40,881 nucleotides of DNA, taken from NCBI GenBank assembly GCA_001783335.1, contig MFLU01000004.1, positions 1 through 40,881 on the forward strand, in the 5' to 3' direction. Source of the DNA: Candidatus Kaiserbacteria bacterium RIFCSPLOWO2_01_FULL_50_24 (GTDB taxonomy: Bacteria; Patescibacteriota; Minisyncoccia; Phycocordibacterales; UBA2100). A program made the position numbers and the translations under genes. This document shows, one piece after another, positions 32,620 to 39,372 of the stretch (positions are counted from its first letter, which is position 1; every line of letters begins with the position of its first letter). Below the pieces are notes generated by a model, which was given only the letters and a program-made list of their open reading frames with translations, ran no database searches and had not been told where the DNA came from.

Positions 32620-32689
32620 GCCCCCACACCTATTATAGCGAGGACGCTTCGTGTCGCACTTCGTGCATCGCCATAATAGGTGTGGGGGC
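32620..32689. repeat. 70-bp hairpin with CCCCCACACCTATT arms
   Basis: GCCCCCACACCTATTAT (32620-32636) pairs perfectly with ATAATAGGTGTGGGGGC (32673-32689). The loop contains GCTTCG/TTCGTG pieces. It lies between rplK and the toxin-antitoxin promoter and may end rplK transcription. Related arms occur at 34544-34673, 38886-38899 and 19973-20110. Confidence 0.85.
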
Positions 32690-32700
32690 AAGCCTTCTTC

Positions 32701-33120
32701 TCACTCCGCATCAATCCCCATCGAGCGCGCGGTGCCGGCGATGACCTTCTTCGCCTGGCTTATGTCGCCGGCATTCATGTCTTCCATTTTGTCCTCCGCA
32801 ATTTCCTGCAGTTGTTGTTTGGTGAGTTTGCCGACCTTGTTCTGCGGTTTGTCCGAACCCTTTTCAAGACCGAGCTTTTTTAGAATGAGACGCGACGCAG
32901 GCGGCTTTTTTACAATAAAAGTAAACGAACGATCTTTGTAGACCGTCATGAGGACGGGAACGATATTGCCGGCCATGGGTCGCGTCTGATCATTGAACTG
33001 CTTCACAAACTCGCCGATATTCACTCCCGCAGGCCCCAAGGCGGTACCCACCGGAGGCGCAGGCGTCGCCGCTCCTGCGGCTATCTGTAGTTTGATTATT
33101 TTTGTGATTTCTTTTGCCAT
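32701..33120 (-). CDS. rplK: 50S ribosomal protein uL11
   Basis: 139 residues, the family's usual length. uL11 forms the base of the stalk and the GTPase-associated centre. Typical text: [40 protein letters not shown], the [18 protein letters not shown] hinge region and [11 protein letters not shown] at the end. It follows secE and nusG as in most bacteria, but rplA, rplJ and rplL do not follow. A toxin-antitoxin pair and argS do. The start codon lies 5 nt behind a conserved leader hairpin. Confidence 0.97.
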   Translation of the reverse strand: MAKEITKIIKLQIAAGAATPAPPVGTALGPAGVNIGEFVKQFNDQTRPMAGNIVPVLMTVYKDRSFTFIVKKPPASRLILKKLGLEKGSDKPQNKVGKLTKQQLQEIAEDKMEDMNAGDISQAKKVIAGTARSMGIDAE

Positions 33121-33125
33121 GTCTT

Positions 33126-33265
33126 AGATTTAATTACTGAGCGAAGCGAGGTTAGTAAATCTTAGATCCAGCACCTTTTGTGCTTCTTATGCTGTGTGAA
33201 ATCGGATAATACTTCAATTTCATACTTGAGGCAATGTGATTTGTCGGGTGAGAAAAGGTGCTGGG
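33126..33265 (-). ncRNA. Structured leader element, diverged copy 4 (before rplK)
   Basis: Minus strand: an outer stem CCCAGCACCTTTT / AAAAGGTGCTGG (33265-33168) encloses an inner hairpin GTATGAAAT/ATTTCACAC. A 5-nt linker follows, then the hairpin AGATTTA / TAAATCT (33162-33126), and the ATG is 5 nt further. The plan matches copies 1-3, but the outer stem belongs to the CCCAGCACC family also found at 7191 and 13919. Confidence 0.7.
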
Positions 33266-33303
33266 TAGTGAAAAATATACTCACTTCGTTCGTTATTTTT
33301 CTA

Positions 33304-33849
33304 CTACACGCGTTGTACCTGATCCGCCTCCAACTCCACCGGAGTCTCGCGACCAAACATCGGAACCAATACCTTAACTTTTCCGCGGTCTTCGTCAACT
33401 TCGCCAACCTTTCCTTCCAAATCCTTGAACGGACCGTCAATTATTGTGACCGCGTCGTCCACAGCAAGGTCAATCGCGTGGCGCACCACATCTCCGGAAA
33501 CACGTTGTAGAATTTTATCCACCTCCCCTTGTTCAAGCGGAACCGCCTGATTCGCTGTGCCGACGAAGCCCGTAACCTGTGGCGTATTTCGAACGACGCT
33601 CCATGCATCGTCGGTCGCTATCATTTCCACCAAGACGTAGCCGGGAAATGTTTTCTCGCGCGCTTCTGTCTTGCGGCCACCTTTTATTTTTATTTTCTTT
33701 TCCGTCGGCACAACCACATTGAATATTTTGTCTTGCACACCAAACGACTCCACGCGCTGGCGCAGGTTTCGCGCAACGGCATCCTCATAGCCGGAGTATG
33801 TGTGTATTGCGTACCACTGACGCTCGGAGCCGTATGTTTGTTTTGCCAT
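33304..33849 (-). CDS. nusG: Transcription termination/antitermination factor NusG
   Basis: 181 residues from the ATG at 33849 (MAKQTYGSERQWYAIHTYSG). NusG binds RNA polymerase, suppresses pausing and couples to S10 or Rho. The NGN domain shows YAIHTYSGYEDAVARNLRQR, KTFPGYVLVEM and NTPQVTGFVG. The C-terminal KOW domain shows VTIIDGPFKDLEGKVGEVDE and GRETPVELEADQVQRV. A longer frame adding MLNSLRSLIKSK is read from the leader hairpin and is rejected, as for ssb. Confidence 0.97.
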   Translation of the reverse strand: MAKQTYGSERQWYAIHTYSGYEDAVARNLRQRVESFGVQDKIFNVVVPTEKKIKIKGGRKTEAREKTFPGYVLVEMIATDDAWSVVRNTPQVTGFVGTANQAVPLEQGEVDKILQRVSGDVVRHAIDLAVDDAVTIIDGPFKDLEGKVGEVDEDRGKVKVLVPMFGRETPVELEADQVQRV

Positions 33850-33852
33850 CTT

Positions 33853-33945
33853 AGATTTGATTAACGAACGTAGTGAGTTTAGCAAATCTTAGACCCCGTG
33901 AAATCGCCGCGAAGCGGCGAGCGCCAAAGGCGCATTTCACTGAAG
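33853..33945 (-). ncRNA. Structured leader element, copy 3 (before nusG)
   Basis: Minus strand: outer stem CTTCAGTGAAAT / ATTTCACGGGG, weaker at its base than copies 1-2, encloses GCGCC-TTT-GGCGC and TCGCCGC-TTC-GCGGCGA. A 4-nt linker leads to the hairpin AGATTTG / CAAATCT (33889-33853), then AAG and the ATG at 33849. It fills the spacer between secE and nusG. Confidence 0.8.
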
Positions 33946-33998
33946 TTAAGTGCGACTAATTCACTTTGTTCATGCGTTTTTACTAAAAAGCTCTTACA

Positions 33999-34316
33999 TT
34001 ATTCTTCCGGAACGATTTGAAGCGTTGGGCCCCCCTCTATCGTCACCTCTCCACTCACCGGATCCGTTATGGTTATCTCCGGACCTGGAAGCGCCCCCGG
34101 CAACAACTGCACGTCGGTCTGTGGCGGCAAACTTTCGGGCAGTATGCCGAGCGCCGTTTCAAGACCAGAAGTAAACAAGAAATCAAAGAGTCCAAGATAT
34201 GCCGCTACAAAAAGAGAAATGGCGATTACGAGCGTCGTGTATATAACGGTCTGCATTTGCGTCGGCCATGCCACGTGTCGTAACTCTCCGCGTGTGTCTT
34301 TGATGTACTGCCACAT
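33999..34316 (-). CDS. secE: Preprotein translocase subunit SecE
   Basis: 105 residues, single-helix SecE. It clamps SecY in the Sec channel. The amphipathic helix and hinge read DTRGELRHVAWPTQMQTV, followed by the transmembrane helix IYTTLVIAISLFVAAYLGLF. A ~45-residue acidic, proline-rich tail (ALGILPESLPPQTDV onward) is longer than in model bacteria. Gene order secE-nusG-rplK is conserved. The start ATG gives MWQYIKDTRGEL. Confidence 0.94.
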   Translation of the reverse strand: MWQYIKDTRGELRHVAWPTQMQTVIYTTLVIAISLFVAAYLGLFDFLFTSGLETALGILPESLPPQTDVQLLPGALPGPEITITDPVSGEVTIEGGPTLQIVPEE

Positions 34317-34388
34317 AAATTAGCTTATAGGTGTTAGCTGCTAGCTTCTAGGAAATGCGGAGAAAGTTAAAAATGGATTCTCCTAATC

Positions 34389-34405
34389 AAAAACCCCTCT
34401 CGGGG
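34389..34405 (-). terminator. Short terminator downstream of the SIMPL gene
   Basis: Minus strand: CCCC-GAGA-GGGG followed by TTTTT. The stem is short, so termination may be partial. Confidence 0.5.
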
Positions 34406-34458
34406 CTTACCTTTTAATAGTATATCCGACCACAAAAAAGTCAAGAGGACGCTCGCTT

Positions 34459-34710
34459 GGCAGTGCTTCTCTGGAACCATGGTCCGCGCCCCCTCTAGGG
34501 CGCGGCCATTGCCGCTCGGCAAATTTTGTCGCTTCGCGCCAACCATGCCCCCACACCTATTCCACATAGTGATATCGCCACATATAAAAATGGCGATACG
34601 AGAGGCGCTACCAGAAACCATAAATAGATGTTTGGTGAAATAGGTGTGAGCTCGCAAAGCGAGCGGGGGCATGCAAATTTGCCTCCGCGAGCTTCCAGAG
34701 AGGCACTGCC
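34459..34710. repeat. 252-bp nested multi-arm palindrome
   Basis: Successive pairs nest in order: GGCAGTGCTTCTCTGGAA (34459-34476) with its complement at 34693-34710 (one G-T mismatch), GGCAAATTT (34518) with AAATTTGCC (34675), CATGCCCCC (34544) with GGGGGCATG (34665), CACACCTATT with AATAGGTGTG (34639-34648), and TATCGCCA with TGGCGATA (34573, 34591). Side hairpins CCGCGCCC/GGGCGCGG and AGCTCGC/GCGAGC branch off. An open frame over this region is not called. No other gene is seen in 34317-34768. Confidence 0.8.
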
Positions 34711-34768
34711 TACGCTCGCTGAGTTTGGTGGAATGCAAAATCTTCACTACTCACTACTCTCTACTGAC

Positions 34769-35587
34769 TTACCTTATCTCGTACGTAATATTCACGTTTG
34801 AAACAATCTTGTTCTCACCAATCGGTATTTCGGGCGCAATCGCTTTTGCTTCCATGCTCATAACCGCCATGTCGCCACCATACGCCGACATACGTGGATA
34901 ATAACCGCCGGAGTCCTCTTGGAACCCAACGATGCGTACCAGTTTTACATTAAGATCTTTCGCGAGCACCGTCGCCTTTTCGCGCGCCTCGTCTATTGCA
35001 AGCGCGCGCGCCTCGGCCTTCAGCGTGTCTTCGTCTTCTATCGTAAACGAGAGTCCGGACACATCGGAAGCGCCACGCCCTCCCACACCGGAAAGAAGCT
35101 CGCCCGCGAGTTTCGTGTCTTTCACTTTCACCGATAGTGTTTGCGTTACCTCAAAGCCAACCTGTTCCTGGCTCCCGCGCGGGCATGGGTATGTGATACA
35201 TACGATTTCCTGCCACTCATATTTTGGATACACGTTGTACGAAGTGGTTTTTATATCTTTTTCCTCAACACCAGTGCCCTTCAGATACGTAATGATATTG
35301 TTAACTTTTTCTGCGGCCGTTTCTTGCGCGTCAGACACTACTTCCGCCTCTTCGCGCACCGTGAGAGAAAACTCTGCCATGTCTGGAACCGCAAATACCT
35401 CTCCCTCTCCGGAAACCGTAATCGTATTAGTTGCCGGAACGCCCGCTCCTATATAGCGGAGCTCTTTCAATTCCCCTATTGCCGACACGAGAAGAAACGC
35501 TGCGCCAAGCCAGAGCACTGCCGTCAATCCAGAGTGTACCCAGCCACTCGTTTTAAAATATGCTTCTGCTGATTTGTTTTCGTCCAT
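34769..35587 (-). CDS. SIMPL (DUF541) domain membrane-anchored protein
   Basis: 272 residues. An N-terminal transmembrane helix (about residues 19-38, LTAVLWLGAAFLLVSAIGEL) is followed by a SIMPL domain: NTITVSGEGEVFAVPDMAEF, VNNIITYLKGTGVEEKDIKT, SYNVYPKYEW, the TQTLSVKVKDTKLAGELLSG region and EAREKATVLAKDLNVKLVRI. Family members sit in the periplasm or outside and assemble into rings. Their biochemical role is not settled. An unusual ICITYPCPRG insertion places two cysteines near residue 130. It is transcribed apart from secE, with a hairpin-rich 450-bp spacer between them. Confidence 0.88.
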   Translation of the reverse strand: MDENKSAEAYFKTSGWVHSGLTAVLWLGAAFLLVSAIGELKELRYIGAGVPATNTITVSGEGEVFAVPDMAEFSLTVREEAEVVSDAQETAAEKVNNIITYLKGTGVEEKDIKTTSYNVYPKYEWQEIVCITYPCPRGSQEQVGFEVTQTLSVKVKDTKLAGELLSGVGGRGASDVSGLSFTIEDEDTLKAEARALAIDEAREKATVLAKDLNVKLVRIVGFQEDSGGYYPRMSAYGGDMAVMSMEAKAIAPEIPIGENKIVSNVNITYEIR

Positions 35588-35698
35588 AGATAAATAAAAT
35601 AATAGTTATAATAGTACATGCCAGTGTAGCATGTTTTCTTGATACTCTCTACAGAGAGTTGGGCAAAGGACTCCTGTATTTTTCCCTCCAACAAATTC

Positions 35699-36934
35699 TT
35701 AGCCCTGTCTCTTAGGTATAAACTCGACAGCGTTTTCCCTTCTGAAAAACACGAGAATCAGAAGGCCGGCGAGAATAAATAGTGCCATGGCCGCAACGGC
35801 CAAACGATATGAGGTCTCTGAACTACTACCTAGCAGTACGATTGTCCCCCACACAAGCGGTCCGGCAAAGGTCGCAAACCGCTCCGCAAGAGTATAAAAC
35901 GAGAAACCATAAGTCATGTTGTCTTTAGAAAGCAAAACGCTCATATACGCACGGGAAACAGCAAATACAGAACCGATCAAGAGACCGATGGGGATTGAAA
36001 AGAATATGAAAGATCCCGATTCGGGAACTATGGCAAGAATTGGAAGCGCAACTAGCCACGCGACGAGAATGAGTTTAAGTGTCTTTAGAAAACCGATTCG
36101 ATCTGCTATCCATCCCGACAATGCACCACCGATTCCCGACATAACAACAATGCCCATTAACACAAGTGATTTCTGCATATCATCCACTACGAAAACCCGC
36201 TCAAGTACGATGGCAAAGTTGTTGGCGAGAGTCAGTATCGCATCGTTAAAGAGAAAAAACGCAATCAGCATTGGAACTGAAGCGGACACTACGAAGAAAC
36301 TTAACAGTTGCCTAAAAAATACCTGGGTACTTTCTCGTAGGTCTTTTACACTCATGGCTACACGAGGAACCCTCGATTCCTTAAAGAAAAGCATCATGGG
36401 TAGGGAAAATATAGAGAAAGCAACTATCGAAATGCCAACCGGGATAAGCCGAGAGTCTGCGAACTGAAATGTTAAAAGCAAACCAAAAAACTGTCCGAGT
36501 GCATTTGCAAAGTACCCGATTCCCGAGGCTCTGCCGCGTTTTTCCTGAGAAGCCACATCCTCGATCATCGCGTTGTAGAACACGAAAGAGAACTGATAGA
36601 AGTATTGACCAACAAGAAAGAGAAGCGCGGCAAGAACGACATATCCGCTACCAAGAGACGCTACAGTTACAGCGAGTCCGTAACTTATAATCGTCCCAAT
36701 GGTTGCTGTGTTGAGAAAGAATTTCCGTCCGCCATTTCTATCGACATACCCAGCAATAACCGGAGCTGATACGAGCAACAGTACCGTCGTTACTGCAAAA
36801 ATCGCGTTGTACGAAAAATCAGAAAGTCCGCCGTCAATAACAAGCCACTGTGCGAAGTAGAGGAGGAAGTTTATGAAAACAATCGAGTTTGCGAAGTCGT
36901 AGAGTGACCAGAGAAATAGATTCCTCTTGTTCAT
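35699..36934 (-). CDS. MFS permease of the UMF1/Atg22-like group
   Basis: 411 residues, about twelve membrane helices. The N-terminal signature WSLYDFANSIVFINFLLYFA is typical of UMF1 family transporters. VLLLVSAPVIAGYVDRNGGR gives the loop 2-3 MFS motif, and the second half repeats the pattern (VVMSGIGGALSGWIADRIGF). Substrates are unproven in bacteria; related yeast Atg22 exports amino acids from the vacuole. A TACGCT with an upstream TGA (extended -10, 36946-36941) ends 6 nt before the ATG. The C39-like protease gene ends 43 bp upstream on the same strand. Confidence 0.9.
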   Translation of the reverse strand: MNKRNLFLWSLYDFANSIVFINFLLYFAQWLVIDGGLSDFSYNAIFAVTTVLLLVSAPVIAGYVDRNGGRKFFLNTATIGTIISYGLAVTVASLGSGYVVLAALLFLVGQYFYQFSFVFYNAMIEDVASQEKRGRASGIGYFANALGQFFGLLLTFQFADSRLIPVGISIVAFSIFSLPMMLFFKESRVPRVAMSVKDLRESTQVFFRQLLSFFVVSASVPMLIAFFLFNDAILTLANNFAIVLERVFVVDDMQKSLVLMGIVVMSGIGGALSGWIADRIGFLKTLKLILVAWLVALPILAIVPESGSFIFFSIPIGLLIGSVFAVSRAYMSVLLSKDNMTYGFSFYTLAERFATFAGPLVWGTIVLLGSSSETSYRLAVAAMALFILAGLLILVFFRRENAVEFIPKRQG

Positions 36935-36976
36935 GAGATTAGCGTATCACGCTCCTCAGATTTCCTATGCAGGCCT

Positions 36977-37537
36977 TTACGAAGAGTGCGGCTCGCCGGA
37001 AAAATGTGGCGGCACAAAGCGCTCGTCTGCCTGCCGCGGAGAAAGTGCTAAAAGCCACCGGCCGTCCGCCCCCGGCTCCGAGCACCACATCTTTTTGAAA
37101 TCTTCTAGGGAAACGTGCTTATTTTCCGAGCCACCATCAACCGACGGGTCAACATCGTGGCACACGAATGCAATGTCGGTATATCCTGTAACGATTTCAA
37201 AATGAAAGTGATCAAGTTCGCCGTATCCATGATCTGTCGCCTCCTCGTGATACACATACACTATTGTGGGAATCCCGTCGGCAAGCAATGCACGAAGCAT
37301 CTCCGGAGAGCCGCGCATGGTCTCATATACCCAAAAACCTTCCGCGCGTGCGGCGCAGGACATTGCAGCACAGCTTGTGCCAACGTGTTCGTTGATACCT
37401 GCAGAACGCGCAAACTCGCTCGCGGAAACTTCCTTGCCCCAATATCGCGCGACAAGTGAGAGACACGTGGGCCCACACCAATACCACTCATCTTGCGGAG
37501 CAAACGGCACGTTAAGTTGTATTTTATTTTCGGTCAT
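36977..37537 (-). CDS. C39-like (papain-fold) cysteine peptidase
   Basis: 186 residues without a signal peptide. The start of the domain, LNVPFAPQDEWYWCGPTCLSLVARYWG, carries the catalytic Cys21 after the oxyanion Gln, and the histidine is in LDHFHFEIVTGYTD. An Asp follows in CHDVDPSVDGG. This matches peptidase C39-like proteins that trim leader peptides or act on unknown substrates. The fold is clear and the function is not. The tail has ASPRQ-like text and ends EPHSS. It lies between tRNA-His and the MFS gene on the same strand. Confidence 0.8.
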   Translation of the reverse strand: MTENKIQLNVPFAPQDEWYWCGPTCLSLVARYWGKEVSASEFARSAGINEHVGTSCAAMSCAARAEGFWVYETMRGSPEMLRALLADGIPTIVYVYHEEATDHGYGELDHFHFEIVTGYTDIAFVCHDVDPSVDGGSENKHVSLEDFKKMWCSEPGADGRWLLALSPRQADERFVPPHFSGEPHSS

Positions 37538-37560
37538 ATACCTAAAATATGGCTCTGTTG

Positions 37561-37633
37561 GGCGGCCGCAGGGAATTGAACCCTGATTGAGAGCTCCACA
37601 AGCTCCAGTGTTAACCGTTACACCACGGTCGCC
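37561..37633 (-). tRNA. tRNA-His (anticodon GTG)
   Basis: Minus strand, 73 nt including the extra 5' G-1 that is diagnostic of tRNA-His and pairs with C73. The anticodon loop TTGTGGA lies between GGAGC and GCTCT. The D arm is GTGT/ACAC and the T arm CAGGG/CCCTG with TTCAATT. The acceptor has one A4-C69 mismatch. The 3' CCA is not encoded (CAA follows C73). Confidence 0.93.
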
Positions 37634-37711
37634 ATATATATATGCGATTTACCGACAAGCGAGCAGAGAGAAATGAAAGCTCGTTTTCATTTCCGAGCGA
37701 GCGCGGGCGGA

Positions 37712-37744
37712 AAAGAAGTTGTCTGCATTGCAGACAACTTCTTT
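37712..37744 (-). terminator. Terminator-like hairpin after the DUF2914 gene
   Basis: AAAGAAGTTGTCTGC and GCAGACAACTTCTTT are perfect 15-bp arms around ATT, with T-rich ends in both directions. It separates the DUF2914 gene from tRNA-His. Confidence 0.75.
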
Positions 37745-37779
37745 ATACCAAAAATCTGCCAAAACAGCGAGTTTATGGG

Positions 37780-38874
37780 CTACAACACAAGTTCCTCCGT
37801 TGCTGTCGGCTCCGCAACATTCTCCACATAAAACGACACGCGACCGATGCGCTCGCCGTTCGGACCGAACACATTCACACGCCACTTTCCTTTGGGAACA
37901 CTCGTTTTCATGGAGTAACCGCGGTAGCCTTCGTCGCGCCCACCGAAAATAGGAAACGTGAACGAACCCTCTTTCTTCCACTCGCCAGCATCGTCGTCAT
38001 AGCGTTCCCACCCATGCGTTATCGTCGTTGAAAATCGTGTTGGCGCAAACACGGCGCTAAACACGTAGACCGGCTCGTTCGGCGCGCGGTGATACGTCTT
38101 TCTAAATGGCCAATGATCCCGATACCACGGCACATCTTCCGCAAGAGTATGGTATCCGGAATCTACTCGTTCAACAAGATGATACACGCCCGCATCACGA
38201 AGGGCGAGCGGAAGCGGTGGAATGGCATTCGTAAAGTAGAGAGCGGAAAAAATAAAGAAAATGACGCCGACGTTCCTCATCGCTCGCACATATTCACGCT
38301 CTACTAAGTCGCAGAGCACATAGCGGAGAATGTATAAAAATACGGCGACGAGAAGCACCGCCGCAACGCCGCCCAGTAAAAATACGTCGCGTCCGATACG
38401 GCCTAAGATGAGCGGGCCGAGCACAATGCAGTATGCAAACAGGGCGGTAAAAAGAATCCCTATCTGAAAGGGAAATTGCCTATAGCGCGCTCTGAAACGC
38501 TCATTGCCGATCAAAAGTGCCGCAAGAAGACCGACAAAGACCCATGTGGCCGCGAGTTTTGCGCTTTCAGAATACAGAATAACAAAACCGCCGAAAAGAC
38601 CGCCGAACGAAAACTGCACGATAGCTGGCACAAATGGCGCCGCACGCATGAGAAGAGGGTGCGGTATGCGCCCAGTTTCAAAAAAGTTCAAGAGCGTGAT
38701 GCCTCCGAGCGCTATAAGGAGGTAGCCGAGAAGTGCGAATGCTATCGCAGAAAGGTCAAGATGCTGGAAGGCGATGTAGTCGGCGATAAAACCGAGGGCG
38801 AGCGAAAACGGCGCCACATAGCGCTCCCACCATTCCAGAAGCTCTTCCGTACTTTTCGGCAAATAGCGCCTCAT
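37780..38874 (-). CDS. DUF2914-domain polytopic membrane protein
   Basis: 364 residues from the ATG at 38874 (MRRYLPKSTEELLEWWERYV). About eight membrane helices fill residues 20-240. The C-terminal extracytoplasmic domain fits DUF2914: NEPVYVFSAVFAPTRFSTTI, THGWERYDDDAGEW, GYRGYSMKTSVPKGKWRVNV, GERIGRVSFYVE. Function is unknown. DUF2914 domains are also found next to other surface or stress proteins. The start is chosen because a TATACT box (38886-38881) ends 6 nt before it. The longer frame (MWGYTVRMRR) would begin in the promoter. Confidence 0.88.
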   Translation of the reverse strand: MRRYLPKSTEELLEWWERYVAPFSLALGFIADYIAFQHLDLSAIAFALLGYLLIALGGITLLNFFETGRIPHPLLMRAAPFVPAIVQFSFGGLFGGFVILYSESAKLAATWVFVGLLAALLIGNERFRARYRQFPFQIGILFTALFAYCIVLGPLILGRIGRDVFLLGGVAAVLLVAVFLYILRYVLCDLVEREYVRAMRNVGVIFFIFSALYFTNAIPPLPLALRDAGVYHLVERVDSGYHTLAEDVPWYRDHWPFRKTYHRAPNEPVYVFSAVFAPTRFSTTITHGWERYDDDAGEWKKEGSFTFPIFGGRDEGYRGYSMKTSVPKGKWRVNVFGPNGERIGRVSFYVENVAEPTATEELVL

Positions 38875-38880
38875 GCGGAC

Positions 38881-38900
38881 AGTATACCCCCACACCTATT
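38881..38900 (-). promoter_or_regulatory. Leaderless-type promoter with the AATAGGTGTGGGGG word
   Basis: Minus strand: GGAATAGGTGTGGGGG runs straight into TATACT, then 6 nt to the ATG at 38874. The spacer word is nearly the same as in the 24552-24575 promoter. Confidence 0.65.
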
Positions 38901-38904
38901 CCTC

Positions 38905-39321
38905 ATGGAGTCCACGTCATCGCAAAAGATGTCCACGCTGACAGCGCTCCCACAGAGAAAGAATTGGGTCGAACCCTTGCGGAGTTTCGTTTTGTCCTTG
39001 AAAGAAGCGGAAAAAGTGGCGCAAACAAAAAATTACGCCGAATGGCGCAACTTTTTCCGTTCTCTCGGCTCTAACCCTGAAATCAAGGACAAAACGCTTT
39101 CAATAAATTGGGGCGAACTCTGGGATTTTACGGCGAAAACAAAAGCGGATTTTTGCCTGCGGAGCGCGGCGTACTCGCCGCGCGGAGCAGTCAATTTCAA
39201 CGAAGTTACATTTGGTGCCCTTTGTTTGAAAATGTGCGAACCTTTTTTGAGCGAAACTGACTGCCGCGCTTCGCGCGGCAGAGAACCCAACCGCTCGGGT
39301 GCGGCGGAATTCCCCCCTTGA
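38905..39321 (+). pseudogene. Remnant of a serine site-specific recombinase (C-terminal part)
   Basis: A plus-strand frame from about 38905 reads LTALPQRKNWVEPLRSFVLS, then KEAEKVAQTKNYAEWRNFFR and SLGSNPEIKDKTLSINWGEL. From memory this resembles the C-terminal tail of large serine recombinases (resolvase family) frequent in Parcubacteria, in which an NW-EP-R-F stretch is followed by a GSN-L-K segment. The catalytic resolvase domain and zinc ribbon are absent: upstream of 38905 the frame is antisense to the DUF2914 gene. The end (CRASRGREPNRSGAAEFPP) looks unrelated, probably read-through after a break. The likeness rests on pattern memory and is moderate. Confidence 0.5.
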
Positions 39322-39339
39322 ACCCCCCCTCCGCCGCGC

Positions 39340-39372
39340 CCTCGCGGGAGGCCAAAATTTTTTCGCCGCCAA
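39340..39372 (+). repeat. Left 33-bp inverted repeat
   Basis: Starts CCTCGCGGGAGGCCAAAA and ends TTCGCCGCCAA, abutting the stop codon of the 39373-40551 gene. It is an exact inverted copy of 40849-40881. Confidence 0.9.

Noticed and set aside
34367-34747. 126-codon minus-strand open frame
   Set aside because: It coincides with the 252-bp nested palindrome and has no protein-like character.
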